A stretch of DNA of 64,000 nt, from the NCBI RefSeq assembly GCF_026151205.1, contig NC_087072.1, positions 4,512,084-4,576,083 of the forward strand, in the 5' to 3' direction. The translations under genes and the position numbers were made by a program. Position 1 is the first letter of the stretch, and every line of letters begins with the position of its first letter. Of this stretch, positions 11,741-23,464 are shown piece by piece. Below the pieces are notes generated by a model. That model did no database searches. It was given only the letters and a program-made list of their open reading frames with translations, and had not been told where the DNA came from. The stretch comes from Bolinopsis microptera. Its lineage: Eukaryota > Ctenophora > Tentaculata > Lobata > Bolinopsidae.

Positions 11741-13078
11741 ACAATAGTTGTGAGTACACAATAGTTGTAATTCTGAAATAATTTAAGTTACACATTTCTT
11801 ATTATTTACAAATGTGTAGGGATAATTTAGAAATGTTATATAATGCTAGTTTTAAAAAAATAAATAAATCGAGTTTGTATGGTTTAATTTTATTTTAAGG
11901 TCCTATATTGTTCGTTCATACAGAGAATTGAACGGATTGCTCTTGCTGTGGCAGTAAGTGTGGTAGGATCTAGAGTTTTGTTGGAGAGCAGACGGGCTAG
12001 GTCAGTAATGTTTTGGGGATGGAAATTAAATTTTTCCCTAACTGCGGAATAGAGCAAACAGTCAATTAATAATAATAATAATAATAAATTAATGTTATTT
12101 TTATACAGCACCAAAAGGTTAAATAATTTAAATTTAACCCTTATGCTCAGCTGTAAATGATACTTAAGTTAACGAGAGTGTGCATCTTTGCCTTAATACG
12201 TGACTTTCGTCCTCAATAGGCTTCAGCCCTTTGATGAAAAAGCAGTAGGTGCACCAACGTTCTTCTCTTGGTACAAGGGGGCTTTCGTATCTGCCCCTTT
12301 CGATGTAGAGGTTGTGGCAGCTGATACGAAACCTTGTCAGACTTTTTCGAACATCAGGTATTTTGACAATTTGTAGATATGCCTCTGGTTCGAAATCATG
12401 TTTAATTAAGTTATAGAATTATAGTTTTGGCGAGGAGGCCTTGGCAGATTTCCAGGTATTCACGAATTCTTCCCTCATGTTATGACTGATTTGGGTGGAG
12501 AGCTTAGATTTTGAGGAAGATGAGAGGGTGAAGTTGTATTTGGTGAGAAGCTTTGAGATGTTGGTATACCAAGGAAGGCCCAGCATGATCTGTTCGTGAA
12601 ATACAGCACAGAGTAGTTCGTTTTCAGTGTTTTCAAGGCGACTATAGTAATCTATTGCAAGTTTGCAGGCTTCAAAGAATAGGGGGTGGCGCCCGCTTTC
12701 GCCCCAGCAACCTATATTTGATGCTTTTGAATGGACGGACAAAGACCACTTGATAAACTTTAGGTGGAATTTTTCATAGTGGTCTTGTGCAATGTACTTC
12801 AAGGTATGCTGGGGGTTGGCTTTGTCATCTATTTTTGAAAGGTATCTCATGGTTTTTGAGTGGGGGCATAAGACTTCAAGACAGCCATAAAGCAGGATTG
12901 GTTTTATTAAGGAGTCAATTAGAATATTAAGGGCACGGTGAGAGAGGGCATCCTTAACTATATTGCCTTTGAGACCATAGAGAGCACGGAGAGCCTTGGC
13001 CCTTAGCTCAGTATTTGCTGCTGTAAACGATCCATTTCTGTGGAATATTATGCCAAGATAGCAGTGTATGACCCCTTT
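11741..13078 (-). mobile_element. 5'-truncated non-LTR retrotransposon (LINE), C-terminal part of ORF2
   Basis: The minus strand reads through the post-catalytic part of a LINE reverse transcriptase: YLGIIFHRNGSF, ALYGLKGN, LIKPILLYGC (13078 to ~12850), then GCWGESGRHPLFFEACK (12419-12850 ORF). After a frame break comes RFRISCHNLYIERGRY and a zinc-knuckle-like WCTYC...ESHVL...C (about 12190-12400). The C-terminus near 11890 reads LLSNKTLDPTTLTATARAIRS. The YxDD catalytic core is absent. The 3' tail is the short repeat ACACAATAGTTGT rather than poly(A), as in CR1/L2-like elements. Confidence 0.8.
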
Positions 13079-13689
13079 TTAATGTTGCTGTAACACAAGA
13101 TGGCAGATCACAACAGACCATGTGATCAGTGGTTCGAGTAACACCCCTTGATGGATACTTACTCTGGTTACTCTGGTTTCAGTCCTTATGTTTTGTTTTC
13201 TTCGAGGAGCCTCAATTCATTTTGTTGAACTTCCCATATAGTACACTGAATAGACCTGTAGCTGTCTCCTTCCTCGTATTTTGCTGTTGCCCTTTACATG
13301 CAGATATGTGAAAGGATTCATGGGATGTATTATAACAAGTAATGTTAGGGGTATAAAGTGCAGTTCTGCGATGTGAGAATTAGTGTGGAAATAAAAGAGA
13401 TTCATTTTATTACATCATATATCTTAATTAAGTGACAGTAAGTATTATTATTTTAAATATAGATTATATTATTTCAGTTAGTATTGACATGAATGTTACG
13501 ATTTCAGTTTATTTATATATTATATTGTCAATAAACCGGTTGCAAAGCCCTTAAGGGTGGCCCTCGGGTCTTTAAAACAAAACAAAGTGGCCTTTGGCAA
13601 AGAACTAACTGCTCTAAATTAAATCTTTTCAGCTCAGGCAACTTAATATATATTTCATTCATTGAGGTTATGAGGAAGCAACAAGGTTA
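13079..13689. other. spacer between LINE copies, no gene seen
   Basis: No coding signal or recognisable repeat. Confidence 0.3.
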
Positions 13690-13721
13690 GGATACAAGGA
13701 TACAAGGATACAAGGATACAA
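13690..13721. repeat. 8-bp tandem repeat (GGATACAA)x4
   Basis: Four exact copies next to the 3' end of the second LINE copy. It may be retrotransposon tail or a pre-existing target. Confidence 0.8.
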
Positions 13722-13740
13722 AAGTGATAATTACTTTATT

Positions 13741-14052
13741 GAGTACACAATAGTTGTAATTCTGAAATAATTTAAGTTACACAATTCTAATTATTTACAA
13801 ATTATTTATATAAATGTGTAGGGATAATTTAGAAATGTTATATAATGCTAGTTTTAGAAAAATAAATAAATCGAGTTAGTATGGTTCTATTTCAATTTAA
13901 GGTCCTATAGCATTATGCACTTGCCAGTATTTGAGTGGAAATTTGGGCTCTTATAATAGGCTGTATATTGTTCTTTCACAGAGAGAATTGAATGGATTGC
14001 TCTTGCTGTGGCAGTGAGTGTGGTAGGATCTAGAGTTTTGTTGGAGAGCAAC
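13741..14052 (-). mobile_element. second copy of the LINE 3' end
   Basis: This matches 11752-12000 closely (for example AATTCTGAAATAATTTAAGT, GGGATAATTTAGAAATG, GGATTGCTCTTGCTGTGGCA, TAGAGTTTTGTTGGAGAGCA). It encodes the same C-terminal LLSNKTLDPTTLTATARAI stretch. It has ~56 bp not present in the first copy (about 13908-13963). It is strongly 5'-truncated and ends ~100 bp before the tetraspanin start codon. Confidence 0.8.
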
Positions 14053-14150
14053 AACAATGAGGCAATAAGGCAACAACAATTAACTACTATTTAAATCAGT
14101 TTCCTGTGTAAAGTGCAATATTTTCTAATTTCAACATCCCATTAGGAAGG

Positions 14151-14219
14151 ATGAGTTCTTTTTGGGGAAGTAGAACATTCGTCAAATACTCTCTCTTTGC
14201 TTTCAATATATTGTTCTGG
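14151..14219 (+). CDS. tetraspanin exon 1
   Basis: 23 codons from ATG: MSSFWGSRTFVKYS then the first half of TM1, ending before GTAAGA. The start fits the family's short cytoplasmic N-terminus before TM1. Confidence 0.85.
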
Positions 14220-17200
14220 GTAAGATTAATCTAAATGTTATATTGTGTTTAACTTAGAGATTTCATACATATCATTCATCTGCTTGAAAAATGCAAAAAA
14301 TCCTTCAGATTTGATGATAAAATTTTCAAATCTATATCAACTATTTCAGCTACTTGGCTCAGTGCTTCTTGTCATCGCAATATGGAGCAAGACAGAGAAA
14401 GGCAATTTGATGGACTTCAATTCCATGGCTGTAGACCCAGCCACTATATTGCTTATTGTTGGAGCAGTTATGTTCTGGATTGGGTTCTTTGGTTGGGTGG
14501 GAGCTCTACGTGAAAATGTAAAGTTCCTCCAAGTGGTAAGTTTCTGTTCTTAATTGGTGGTCAATTCTTTTCATAGTCAAAACATTATTCCTCTACACTC
14601 TTCAGTCTACACGTTCCAATACTATCCGTGTTAGCTGAGCAGTTTAAAAATGTAGGCTATACGAATATCATGACCATCGATTTACACTCCACATGACTAA
14701 ATCATTGCATTATCGTTATAAGTGTGACCCATAACTAACTTCAGTTTGCCACGAGTTTAGTTATCCTGTTTCTTGGGGAAGCAGCTGTTGGGATCCTTGC
14801 GTTTGTCATGAAAGAAAAGGTAGGAATGGGGAAGGTTTTTTAAACGCTTTATATTGTATCTGAGATCTGAGTGACCTAAGATAATTACATCTGATATTTA
14901 CTAATATATAGTTACATTATTACTTTTGTTTTTGTTTTCTGTTGTGCAACTCGACGTCATTGAGGTTACTTAGGTCGGTTATAAAGTCAGTTATTACAAC
15001 TATAAGTTCCTATAACAATATGACTTGCCTCGTTCTGGATTCAACACCCCTCAACTATACCAATAGATCCATGTTGCACTGTTCATATCATCATGACAGC
15101 TCGGTTCAGCTTGTTATGTTCAATTTATAATCGTACATTAAAGTTTTATTGAACGTGTCTATAGTATAGTCTACTGGAATGATTCTTCGGAATTTCGCTG
15201 GATTGTACAACTTTCGTCTTGGTAGATTCCAAACACAAGGAAATTTTCCTTCTGGTTGGAAATTTACTCAATGATGGGAGTATAGTGTATTGTCTATGCC
15301 CCGCATACTAGTTTAACTCTTTCTAGTCCCCTGCTACACGGCATGTAAACAGGGATTGGCTAGTTAGAGGCGGTCCGTGTAGGCCTTACACTGTGCTTTC
15401 AGCAATACTCATAGATTAATCTATCGAAAAATTAATTATGTAAACTGCTCCATGTAAGCTCGGACTGCATCGAACATATCTTTTTTTTTCGACAAATTGG
15501 GGCAAAAAATTTTTAAGAAAAACAAAATGGGAATTGTAGGGATGTCAAATTGCCAAAAAGGAAATTTTATTTAGGGCCTTTTAGGGGGGAGGGGAAGGTT
15601 TTTGTTTTATCCGAAAAAAAGAAATAATGGGGACATTTGGGGGTATTAAAAGGGGGGGGGTTCGTCCCTTCTTTAAACACTAAATGTTAAAGCCAAAAGG
15701 TTTTGAATAATCGTTTTCCCTTTTTGTTATGTTTTCTGATAAGGTTTTTTTAAAAAACCTTGCCCCCGGTATTTATACAACACCCTATTTTGGGCACACC
15801 CCCTTTAAACCCCCCTTTGGTCATTCCCCCCCAAGCGGTTATTTAAAAAGTGCGGTTAAAGTATTTAAAACCGTGATATAATATTTTACCAATCCAATTT
15901 CTCTTTTAAACCCCAAACGTTTAAATTCCCCTACTCATTGTTAAAAAATGTTTAAACCCTTTTAAAAAATCAAATGTGTAATAAAGGGGAAATAAAGTAA
16001 AATCCCCTATTAAATGGGACTGAGAAAACAAAATGAGCTGGGGGTAATTTTAAGAAAAAATATTTACAATACAACTAAATTTTTTGGCATGATTTTTGTT
16101 TTTCGGCATATAATCTGATTAAATTATCCACCCCCACTTTTTTTTTAAAAAATTTTAAAAACCGGTTTTTTTAGTTTAAAAGACCGGAGTTTGAAGTTTG
16201 GGTGAAGTGCCGTATCATGTAGCCCCAGCCCACTGGGATGTTTTACATTTAACAAAATGTATTTGACGTGAAAAAAGCCTGAAAATGAAATGTTTTCCAC
16301 ATGATTAAATCTGGGTTTTTTTAATTTATATGTATACCAATGGGGTTAAATTTTTGGGGGTTTTATTTTGAAAAAAATATGGGACATATTTAAGTTACAC
16401 TATGTTACCCCGAAAAACAATTTTTAAATTTTCCCCCATTGGGGGGGGAAAAAATCATTACCGTTTTAACCCCGATCTTTAATCGACTTTTTGGGTTTAA
16501 AAACCGTTTAAAATTTAACGAAAAAATTTCATTTTAAAGGGGTTGTGAAATTTAGACCCTCAAATTTAAAAAACCCTTGCTTTTGACCCTCAATAACCCC
16601 AATTTTTACTGCCTCCCTACATTTGTGGTAAATATTGGAAAAAATAAATTCCCCAAAAGGGTCGATGTGTTTTTTAAGAAAGCTTAAACCATAATTATTT
16701 ATAAACAAAAAAAATCTATAAATTAATAAACTTAACACCAAAACAAATTTCCAAACACAAACTCTTTAATGAAATCATCAAAACATACTGTTAAAAGACA
16801 CCCACCCATGGGCCCCCTAATGTTGAATTTCGTTTAAAAAGCTTTCCGGGCCATCACATTGTGTTTACCCCCACGGAAAGGGGGGTTTCTCTGCATTCAT
16901 CCGCCCAAAAAACCCTTTTTACACGTCAAAGTCCCAAAAATGATAACTGATTAGATAACCTTACCCGGAAAAACCCCAAAATATCCAAAATCTGTCCCCT
17001 TTAGGTTCCCAGGGTGTCCCTAAGAAGAACAAAAATGTTTTTACGCGGATTAAGCCACAGAACGACAGTGATTTGAGGGAAAGCGGGAAACGAAAAACCC
17101 CCCCCAACCCGTGAGTTTTTTAGCCCCCCTTTTTTAAAAAAGAGTAAAAATTTTTAAACATTCTGTAAATGTTTATTTCTGGGAATTTGAAGTAAAAAAT

Positions 17201-20200
17201 ATCCCTTCATATTTCGCCCAATCTTCAAATAGGTTACAGACCAATTTAACGATTTGCCAAAAAGGTTTTTCCCCCTTTTTAAATTACATTTTGAAAGGTT
17301 AGAATAAATGGGGGAATTAAAAAGGTTTTAAAATGGGGCCTTTGATTAAGGGGGTTTTTTAAAAGGGGTTTGGGGTTTCTTGATTAATTTTGGGTTTTTT
17401 TATTTTTAAAAAATTTTAAAAAATTTTTTTTTAAAAAGATTAATGGTTAGTTTAAATTTTAGTTGTTAAAATTTTTTTCCTAAAAAAGTGCCCTTGTGAA
17501 CGAGGAATTCGAAGGGGGATGGGGTTTTTTCAAAAAATTTCTATAAACCAGAAGGGAGAAGGGTAATTTAATTTTTGGTTAAAGGGGGGGGTTTTGGGGT
17601 TTTGTGAAAAAAATTTTTTGAGAGGGATTTGGGGGAGTGGGGAGGGGATTTGGGGGTTTGGGGGTTTTGGGGGGGGGGAAGGGGGGGAAGGGGGGGGGAG
17701 GGGGGGGTGGGGGGGGTTTAAAGGGTTTTTAAAAGGTTTTATTTTGGAAAAAAGAAAAAAGGGAAGAATTTAAAATTTTGGGATGAGAGTGGAATTTGGG
17801 GTTTTGGAAATATTAGGAAGGGGGGTGTGTTTTTTTTTTGGGTTTTATGAAAAAATTTAAAAAGGGAAAAAATTTTTGAAAAAATTTTTTTTTTGGGGGT
17901 TATATTTGAATTTGAGAAATGAAGTTGGATTTTGGGAAAATTATAAAGGGGGGGAAGGGTTTAATTAATAATATTTAAAAGGGGGAAATTTGGGAAAAAA
18001 ACAAAATTTCAAAATTGGTTTTTTTAAAATTTTTGGGAAAGTTAAGGGGGATTAAAATAAAAAACAAATTTAAATTTAAAAAATTTTTGGGGGGAAGGGG
18101 AAACGAGAAAAAAATTTTTTTGAACGGGGATTGTTATTGACGGGGGGTCCCCCTAGGTGAACTGGAAGAGTTAGGGAGGGAGCTATGTTAAATCCGGGAC
18201 AGAGTAACCAGGGAACCTGTGGCCCCTGTAGTTAAGGGGGTTTTGTAAGGACTTCCTCGCTGACTAACCCCCTTAACACCAAAGGGTACTTATTACCCCC
18301 TATAGAGCTCTTTAGCTGACCTTGTGCTTAAATGTCTTTAGGTTCTATTCCCCGGGCCCAAACTGGGGGCAAACTTTCCCTTCTGTTTTTGTAGTAGTCT
18401 AGGAAGATGAGAGTATTATGACTGATGATCAGGGAGGAGAGGATGATGATCAGTGGACTTAGCTGGTATGTTGCCCCTTTGAAGATATTCAGTTGTTGCT
18501 GTGGCCCGGTTTCAGATAGTGTCATTGTTATCAACAGTCTGCGAGAGAATTGCGGATTACTAATACAGTGTGGGATCAAGATGTGTTTCAACCATAAATA
18601 TAATATGTTTTAATTATCAGCTGGTACTCCAAAATAATGACGATTATAACGAAATAATTCATCCAGACAAGTTATTTTTTATCTATTCTATCTTTCTATT
18701 ATCGCATAACACTCAAGGAAATTTGTAAAACAAACAGGAACAAGTGTTTCAAGAATGGGCCATTCATCACAATCAGTTGTACCATCTTACGTGTTCAGAC
18801 CGCCCCTACTCATCGGAAGTATAGTAGGAAGTAGGAACGTTTGTTAGAGGATAAGAATTTAAGGAATGCGGAAACAAGTATAACCATGTATGCTGATGAT
18901 ACAAAAATATGGCGTAGAATTACGTCTCAGGATGACCATTTGCATTGGCTGCTCCAGCGGGATATTAACAGTCTTCAAAATTGGGCACATCATAATAAGA
19001 TGGTGTTTCACCCCTCAAAAAGTCACGTTCTTTCTATTACCCGAGCGTATTCTATGAATCGTAGTATAGTGTTAATTGTGTGTACTTCATGAATGAAACG
19101 GCTATCGAATACACTGACATTGAAAAAGATCTTGGAATACATATCAATAGTAAGTTAGATTGGTCACATCACTGTGATATGATATACTCTAAAGTCTAAG
19201 GCTAGTCAGAGGTTAGGCCTTCTAAAAAGAACATGTTACTTCACCAAGAACACTAATAAACGTCGAGCCTTCTATCTATCTCAGGTTAGAAGTCATTTCG
19301 AACACTGCACTGCGCAATTATCTGGCGGCCTCATTCAGAAACCTCGGTGGAGAAACTTGAATCGATATAAAAAAGAGGTCTCAACTCTCAAGTGGATCCT
19401 TAATGATATTTACTTGAGCCTTAGGGACAAAAAAAGGTATTTCCTAGCGTGTAAGGAACTTAATATCCTTCCACTCTCTGTAAGGTTTGATTACAAGGAT
19501 ATATCATTTTTTCATAATATCTTTTATGACATGTCAGTTGTGACATTTCCACCTTACTTACGACGTTTCATGGGAAGTAGGTTAAGGTGATCACATTTAG
19601 ACGATCTCAGTATGATTAGTGACATTTTACCTCAAGTTCCATAAAACCTTACCTCAAGTCAGACCAGATGTTCAGGCATATCTAAGTATTACTTTTACAG
19701 AGCGCACATTCTTTGGAATAAACTCCCTTATAAATTGAAGGAAATCTCAAGGCCATATGCGTTTAAAACTCATTTAATTCAGCACCTCTGGACAGTTCTA
19801 AACGACCTTATAACATCTTCTGACAATTGAACAATTTATGTCGTCCTCGTTTCACTCAGATTAAACAATATACATGTACATTACTTCTCGATGTAATTTC
19901 TATGACCAGTTTACTGGTCAACTGGTGTTTCGGTGTCCCTAATTTTGTTTACACTCGGTCACTTGTCGACTGTCGAGGCTTGTAAGGTCATTCGGCGAAT
20001 TTTCTTTTTTTTAAAATGATGTATTTGTGTAAATTTGAAAGTTTATTGATTTTAAAAAAAGAATGTGCATCTTTAAGTCTTTATACAGTAAAATTTAGAT
20101 CCGAACAACTTTCCCCTCATATAATTGGGTTTAGTCCAATTACTTAAATCTCTCTGTATCTGATTATCTGTTTATCTGCAGTTTAAATGTTGCGGAATCC

Positions 20201-23200
20201 GGAATTTCACTGACTGGCAGGAGAATGTTTACTTCAAGTGCTGCAATGAAGGAATTGAGAGTTGTGGTGTTCCTTACTCCTGTTGTAAACTGGTATGTAG
20301 CCTGCTGAGTACAGCAGCTAACACTGTTTTCTTTGCGATATCTAGATTGCCAGATAGTAATGAATACACTCAATCTATCTTGAATTGTGTCAATGAGTAG
20401 TTACATGTGCACTCTATCGTGTTCGTTACTGTGATGTTGTTACACTTTTATCTTTACGGTGAGAAGGAATCGTTAACGCTGTCAGATAACAAATTTCTCT
20501 ACCAGGATTTGCAAGTTAATCTGTTTTGCGGTGTCAAGGTAATGGACTACAAGACCGAGGAATATTGCACCGATACCAACAAATACGTTCCAATGGTGAG
20601 TTCTGATATTCTTCCTAGTCAGCAATCAAATGGTTATATTTAGCATTTTATCCGCAAGATGAAAGATCAGTGATCAGTCGCACTCGATAGACTAATAGAG
20701 CTAGAAATAAAATGTTTTAGTATAGACTTTCGATATCATATCACTATGTGTAATGTGTTGGTTTAATTTTGAGTCTGACAAAGAAAACGGGCGAACTGAT
20801 CTTCTGACAAATGGTTGTTAAAGACGCATCCGGCCGCGCTCGACAATCGACTTTGATGCAATAAAATGCTCTTTTGTTAACCTTCGAATGTTTATTCCGC
20901 GCGGCGCGGCCAGCGCGTTCGTTATCGCAAAAGTGAAAAGTGATCTGACATGATGTATATCATGATGGCGAAGTGCATGTGAGTACAGTCACCAGTGTAA
21001 CAGGAAAGCGATGCAAAACTTTACTATGTTTACAATGACGCTTATACATATGATAGACGAGTAACACAAAAATCCTAAGTGAATCCGGTAATGAGGGCAA
21101 AATGAATCAAAAACTTGAAATAGTTTGGAGTGGCTTGTGAGTCAGAAATGATCGTTGAAGTGAATGGAGAATTTAGGGCGAAATTGGCGGAGGAAACGAT
21201 GCATCGGTAGTTAGTGAGTTTTCGCAATTTACAGGGACGATTTGATTTTGTAGGAGTGTGTCAGAGATAATTTCTATTTACATCTGGGATCCCCCAAGAT
21301 TTTGCTAACCCGTAAGTTCCATGCCCGAATTTTCACTCAAATTTTTCACCCGAATAAAATTTGCCCGAATTTTAAACCCACATTTTTCGCTTCGACTGAA
21401 ATATTCGGGCTAAAAAATTCGTGAACTTGCGCACGAATTTTTTTTATTTCACTCAAATAATATAGTCGCTGCGGTTGTAATCAATACTATAATTGCATTT
21501 CGTTGTCCTAAATGTTTCTGGGATTACCTAACGCATATCATCATAACACTAATGATAACAACGCTATTACACTACACATCGATTACACGATTAGCCATTT
21601 TATTGAGGAGCTGCAGTGAGTCATTTTCGGGTTCCCATTTCAAGAACCAATGTTTTATTATCTGATATTTAGGACGACTGAGGAGAAGGAGGAGGAGCAT
21701 TGAGGAGGACTGAGGAGACCTGAGGAGGATGACTGAGGAGGACTGAGGAAGAGGAGGAGAAGGACTGAGAAGGACTATGAAGAAGGGGGAGGAGGAGGAG
21801 GACTAAGGACGAGTAGGACTGAGGAGGAGGACTCAGGAGGAGGAGAAGGACTCAGGAGGAGGAGGACTCAGGAGGAGGAGGAGGACTCAGGAGGAGGAGG
21901 AGGATGAGGAGGACGAGGAGGACTGAGAAGGAGGACGAAGGACGAGGAGGACTGAGAAGGAGGACGAGGAGAACTTAGGACGATGAGGACTGAGGAGGAG
22001 GAGGAGGAGGACTGAGTAGAAGGAGGACTGATGAGGACTGAGGAGGACTGAGGACTGAGGAGGAGGAAGAGGAGGAGGAGGAGGAGGAAGCATCTAAATG
22101 TTATTTCCACAACATTCTTGTCTGTTTTTGTTCCGTTCTTGTCCGCCCTACTTTTTGTCCGTTTTGAAAATATAGGGTACCGAACGGACAAAAACGGACA
22201 CAAAACATGATCCCCTCCCCAGTCCTTATATCTTTATATTAATTTAAGTTGGTCAATCACGTTAATTGCGAAGGAATTATTCCTGACTATGAAAGTTCAA
22301 ACAATTTAATTTAGATATGTCAACCCTATTTTCTTAAATTTACACAAAAGAGTTTATAGAAAATATATGAAGGACACTAATTTGCTTCTGCACATTGGTT
22401 GTTACACTAGTTTACGTGATGTTTACGTAATTTTCATCCTAATTTAAACTTGGGTGGTCGCAGTCTCGATCTCACCCGCGACGCAACCGATACGCGTATC
22501 GATTTCCGCACGCAAATTATTTGGGCATGGAACATGTCACCCGAATAAATTTTTTTCACAAATAAAATTTGCCCGAATTATTTTACCGTATTATTTGGCC
22601 ATGGAACTAAGGGGTAAGAACATAAATTCTCCGAGAAGAGATATGCGATTATGCAATATCTGCGGGTGATACATCACGTACGACAAGTTACATCAATACT
22701 GTACGTGCTTTTATATGGTATAATGTTTGCATCATGGCCGATTGATCTGCAAACATTTGATGCTAGAGATGACATCTGCCAATGTGCCCATATGATGGCC
22801 CTGCGTCAGGTGTTTACAGTTATACGTAATGATGGCGGTTAGTTCACTAGCTCAAACATTTCCTTTCAGAACCACCTCAAGGCGGAAGTGAGCGAAAACG
22901 AGCAGATATACGAGACAGGCTGTTTAGTGACGATGGAGCAATGGTTCAACACCAACTTGTACTACATTGGAGGAGCGGCGCTGGGTGTGGCTGTTGTTCA
23001 GGTGAGTGTCTCAATATTAATCGTGGAAAAAAAGTGAAATTTCCTTTTAAAGTTCTTTTTGTTTCGTAGCATTCCATGATTCTGGTTAAGAAACTTTAAG
23101 ATATGTTCCTCTTTATAGTGTTATAAAAGAATAATGGTCATAATTGACAGGTTGGTTTGATGTGCACTGCTTCTATATTATTAGGCAGTGTCAGAGACCT

Positions 23201-23464
23201 CAAACACTCCTACATAACTGACAGCTAATTAGCTTGATCCGGGGACCGACTGACATAACTGACAGACATGATAGGACAGACTGACATACTGGAGTGCGAG
23301 ACTGACATTGTGACTAAAAAAAGACTGACTGACTCAACTTATTAAAGTCATATAATTATTGTCATTAATTGAAACATTTGCAGATTGGAGGGGTTTGGCT
23401 GGCTCAGAGTTTGACACACAAGATAAAATCAGTTACAGCTGGCTATTATCAGCATCATAAATGA
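14151..23464 (+). CDS. tetraspanin, TspanC8-like (seven exons read, one missing)
   Basis: Tetraspanins are four-pass membrane scaffold proteins; TspanC8 members traffic and steer the ADAM10 protease. Exons: 14151-14219, 14350-14535, 14745-14819, 20182-20292, 20506-20595, 22870-23001, 23384-23464, all phase 0 with GT-AG sites. TM1 is FVKYSLFAFNILFWLLGSV, TM2 ends GWVGALREN (the tetraspanin post-TM2 motif), TM3 is in exon 3. The large loop has KCCGIRNFTDW and GVPYSCC, and TM4 reads GGAALGVAVVQ. IWSKTEKG and GALREN fit Tspan5/14/17/33. Readable protein is 247 aa. About 30 residues of the loop's first half (before CCG) are missing, presumably in an exon between 14820 and 20181, where the sequence is poor. 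The loop has ten cysteines instead of eight. Confidence 0.88.
14350..14535 (+). CDS. tetraspanin exon 2
   Basis: 62 codons between TTTCAG and GTAAGT. It holds the rest of TM1, the small loop (IWSKTEKGNL...), TM2 and the GALREN motif. Confidence 0.9.
14745..14819 (+). CDS. tetraspanin exon 3 (TM3)
   Basis: 25 codons, FATSLVILFLGEAAVGILAF..., between CTTCAG and GTAGGA. The Glu in the middle of TM3 is typical of the family. Confidence 0.9.
15480..18150. other. poor-quality sequence block 3 inside the tetraspanin intron
   Basis: Extreme homopolymer stretching, especially 17580-17720, where runs of G and T alternate. The left edge is abrupt at ~15480. The absent tetraspanin exon may lie here and be unreadable. 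No ORF of note. Confidence 0.7.
18130..18380. repeat. possible SINE-like repeat
   Basis: It has a B-box-like GGTTCTATTCC (about 18340-18350) and a CTGACTAACCCCCTTAAC stretch resembling the ACTAACCCCCCTAC of the SINE at 7925. The resemblance is short, and the left half borders poor sequence. Confidence 0.3.
18840..19830 (+). mobile_element. decayed CR1/L2-like LINE fragment with reverse transcriptase
   Basis: The catalytic YADD box is at 18889-18900 in TMYADDTKIWRRI. It is followed, across frameshifts and stops, by DLGIHINSKLDWSHHC, LGLLKRT, FPPYLRRFMGSR and WNKLPYKLKEISRPYAFK (to ~19830), the usual order at the C-terminus of CR1/L2-type ORF2. It is 5'-truncated, inactive, and inserted in the tetraspanin intron in sense orientation. 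Confidence 0.82.
20182..20292 (+). CDS. tetraspanin exon 5 (large loop, CCG motif)
   Basis: 37 codons between ATCTGCAG and GTATGT: FKCCGIRNFTDWQENVYFKCC...SCGVPYSCCKL. It contains the hallmark CCG and PxSCC. The second Cys of FKCC is extra relative to the eight-Cys pattern. Numbered 5 on the assumption that one exon is missing upstream. Confidence 0.9.
20506..20595 (+). CDS. tetraspanin exon 6 (large loop)
   Basis: 30 codons between CTACCAG and GTGAGT: DLQVNLFCGVKVMDYKTEEYCTDT... The Cys of FCG matches the conserved loop cysteine; that of EEYC is extra. Confidence 0.8.
21308..22615. mobile_element. possible inverted-repeat element with polypurine core
   Basis: The left end ACCCGTAAGTTCCATGCCCG (from 21308) and the reverse complement of the right end (22593-22615, ACCCCTTAGTTCCATGGCCA) agree at about 19 of 23 positions. 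CACCCGAATAAA/TTTGCCCGAATT motifs recur near both ends. No transposase is visible. Boundaries and class are uncertain. Confidence 0.45.
21668..22090. repeat. polypurine GGA/ACTGAG low-complexity repeat
   Basis: About 420 bp almost entirely purine on the + strand, built from GAGGAGGA and GAGGACTGAG variants. Proline/serine-rich minus-strand ORFs over it are artefacts of the repeat. Confidence 0.9.
22870..23001 (+). CDS. tetraspanin exon 7 (end of loop, TM4)
   Basis: 44 codons between TTTCAG and GTGAGT: ...IYETGCLVTMEQWFNTNL then the start of TM4. GC...W is the conserved last loop cysteine region. Confidence 0.9.
23208..23335. repeat. degenerate GACTGACAT repeat in tetraspanin intron
   Basis: Recurrent ACTGACA(T/G) words over ~125 bp, degenerate and irregularly spaced. 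Confidence 0.4.
23384..23464 (+). CDS. tetraspanin last exon
   Basis: 26 codons plus TGA after TTTGCAG: IGGVWLAQSLTHKIKSV..., the end of TM4 and the short cytoplasmic tail. Confidence 0.9.
   Translation: MGGVWLAQSLTHKIKSVTAGYYQHHK

Noticed and set aside
21868-22203. Proline/serine-rich minus-strand ORFs (21868-22203, 21887-22093)
   Set aside because: They are the antisense translation of the GGA/GAG low-complexity repeat.
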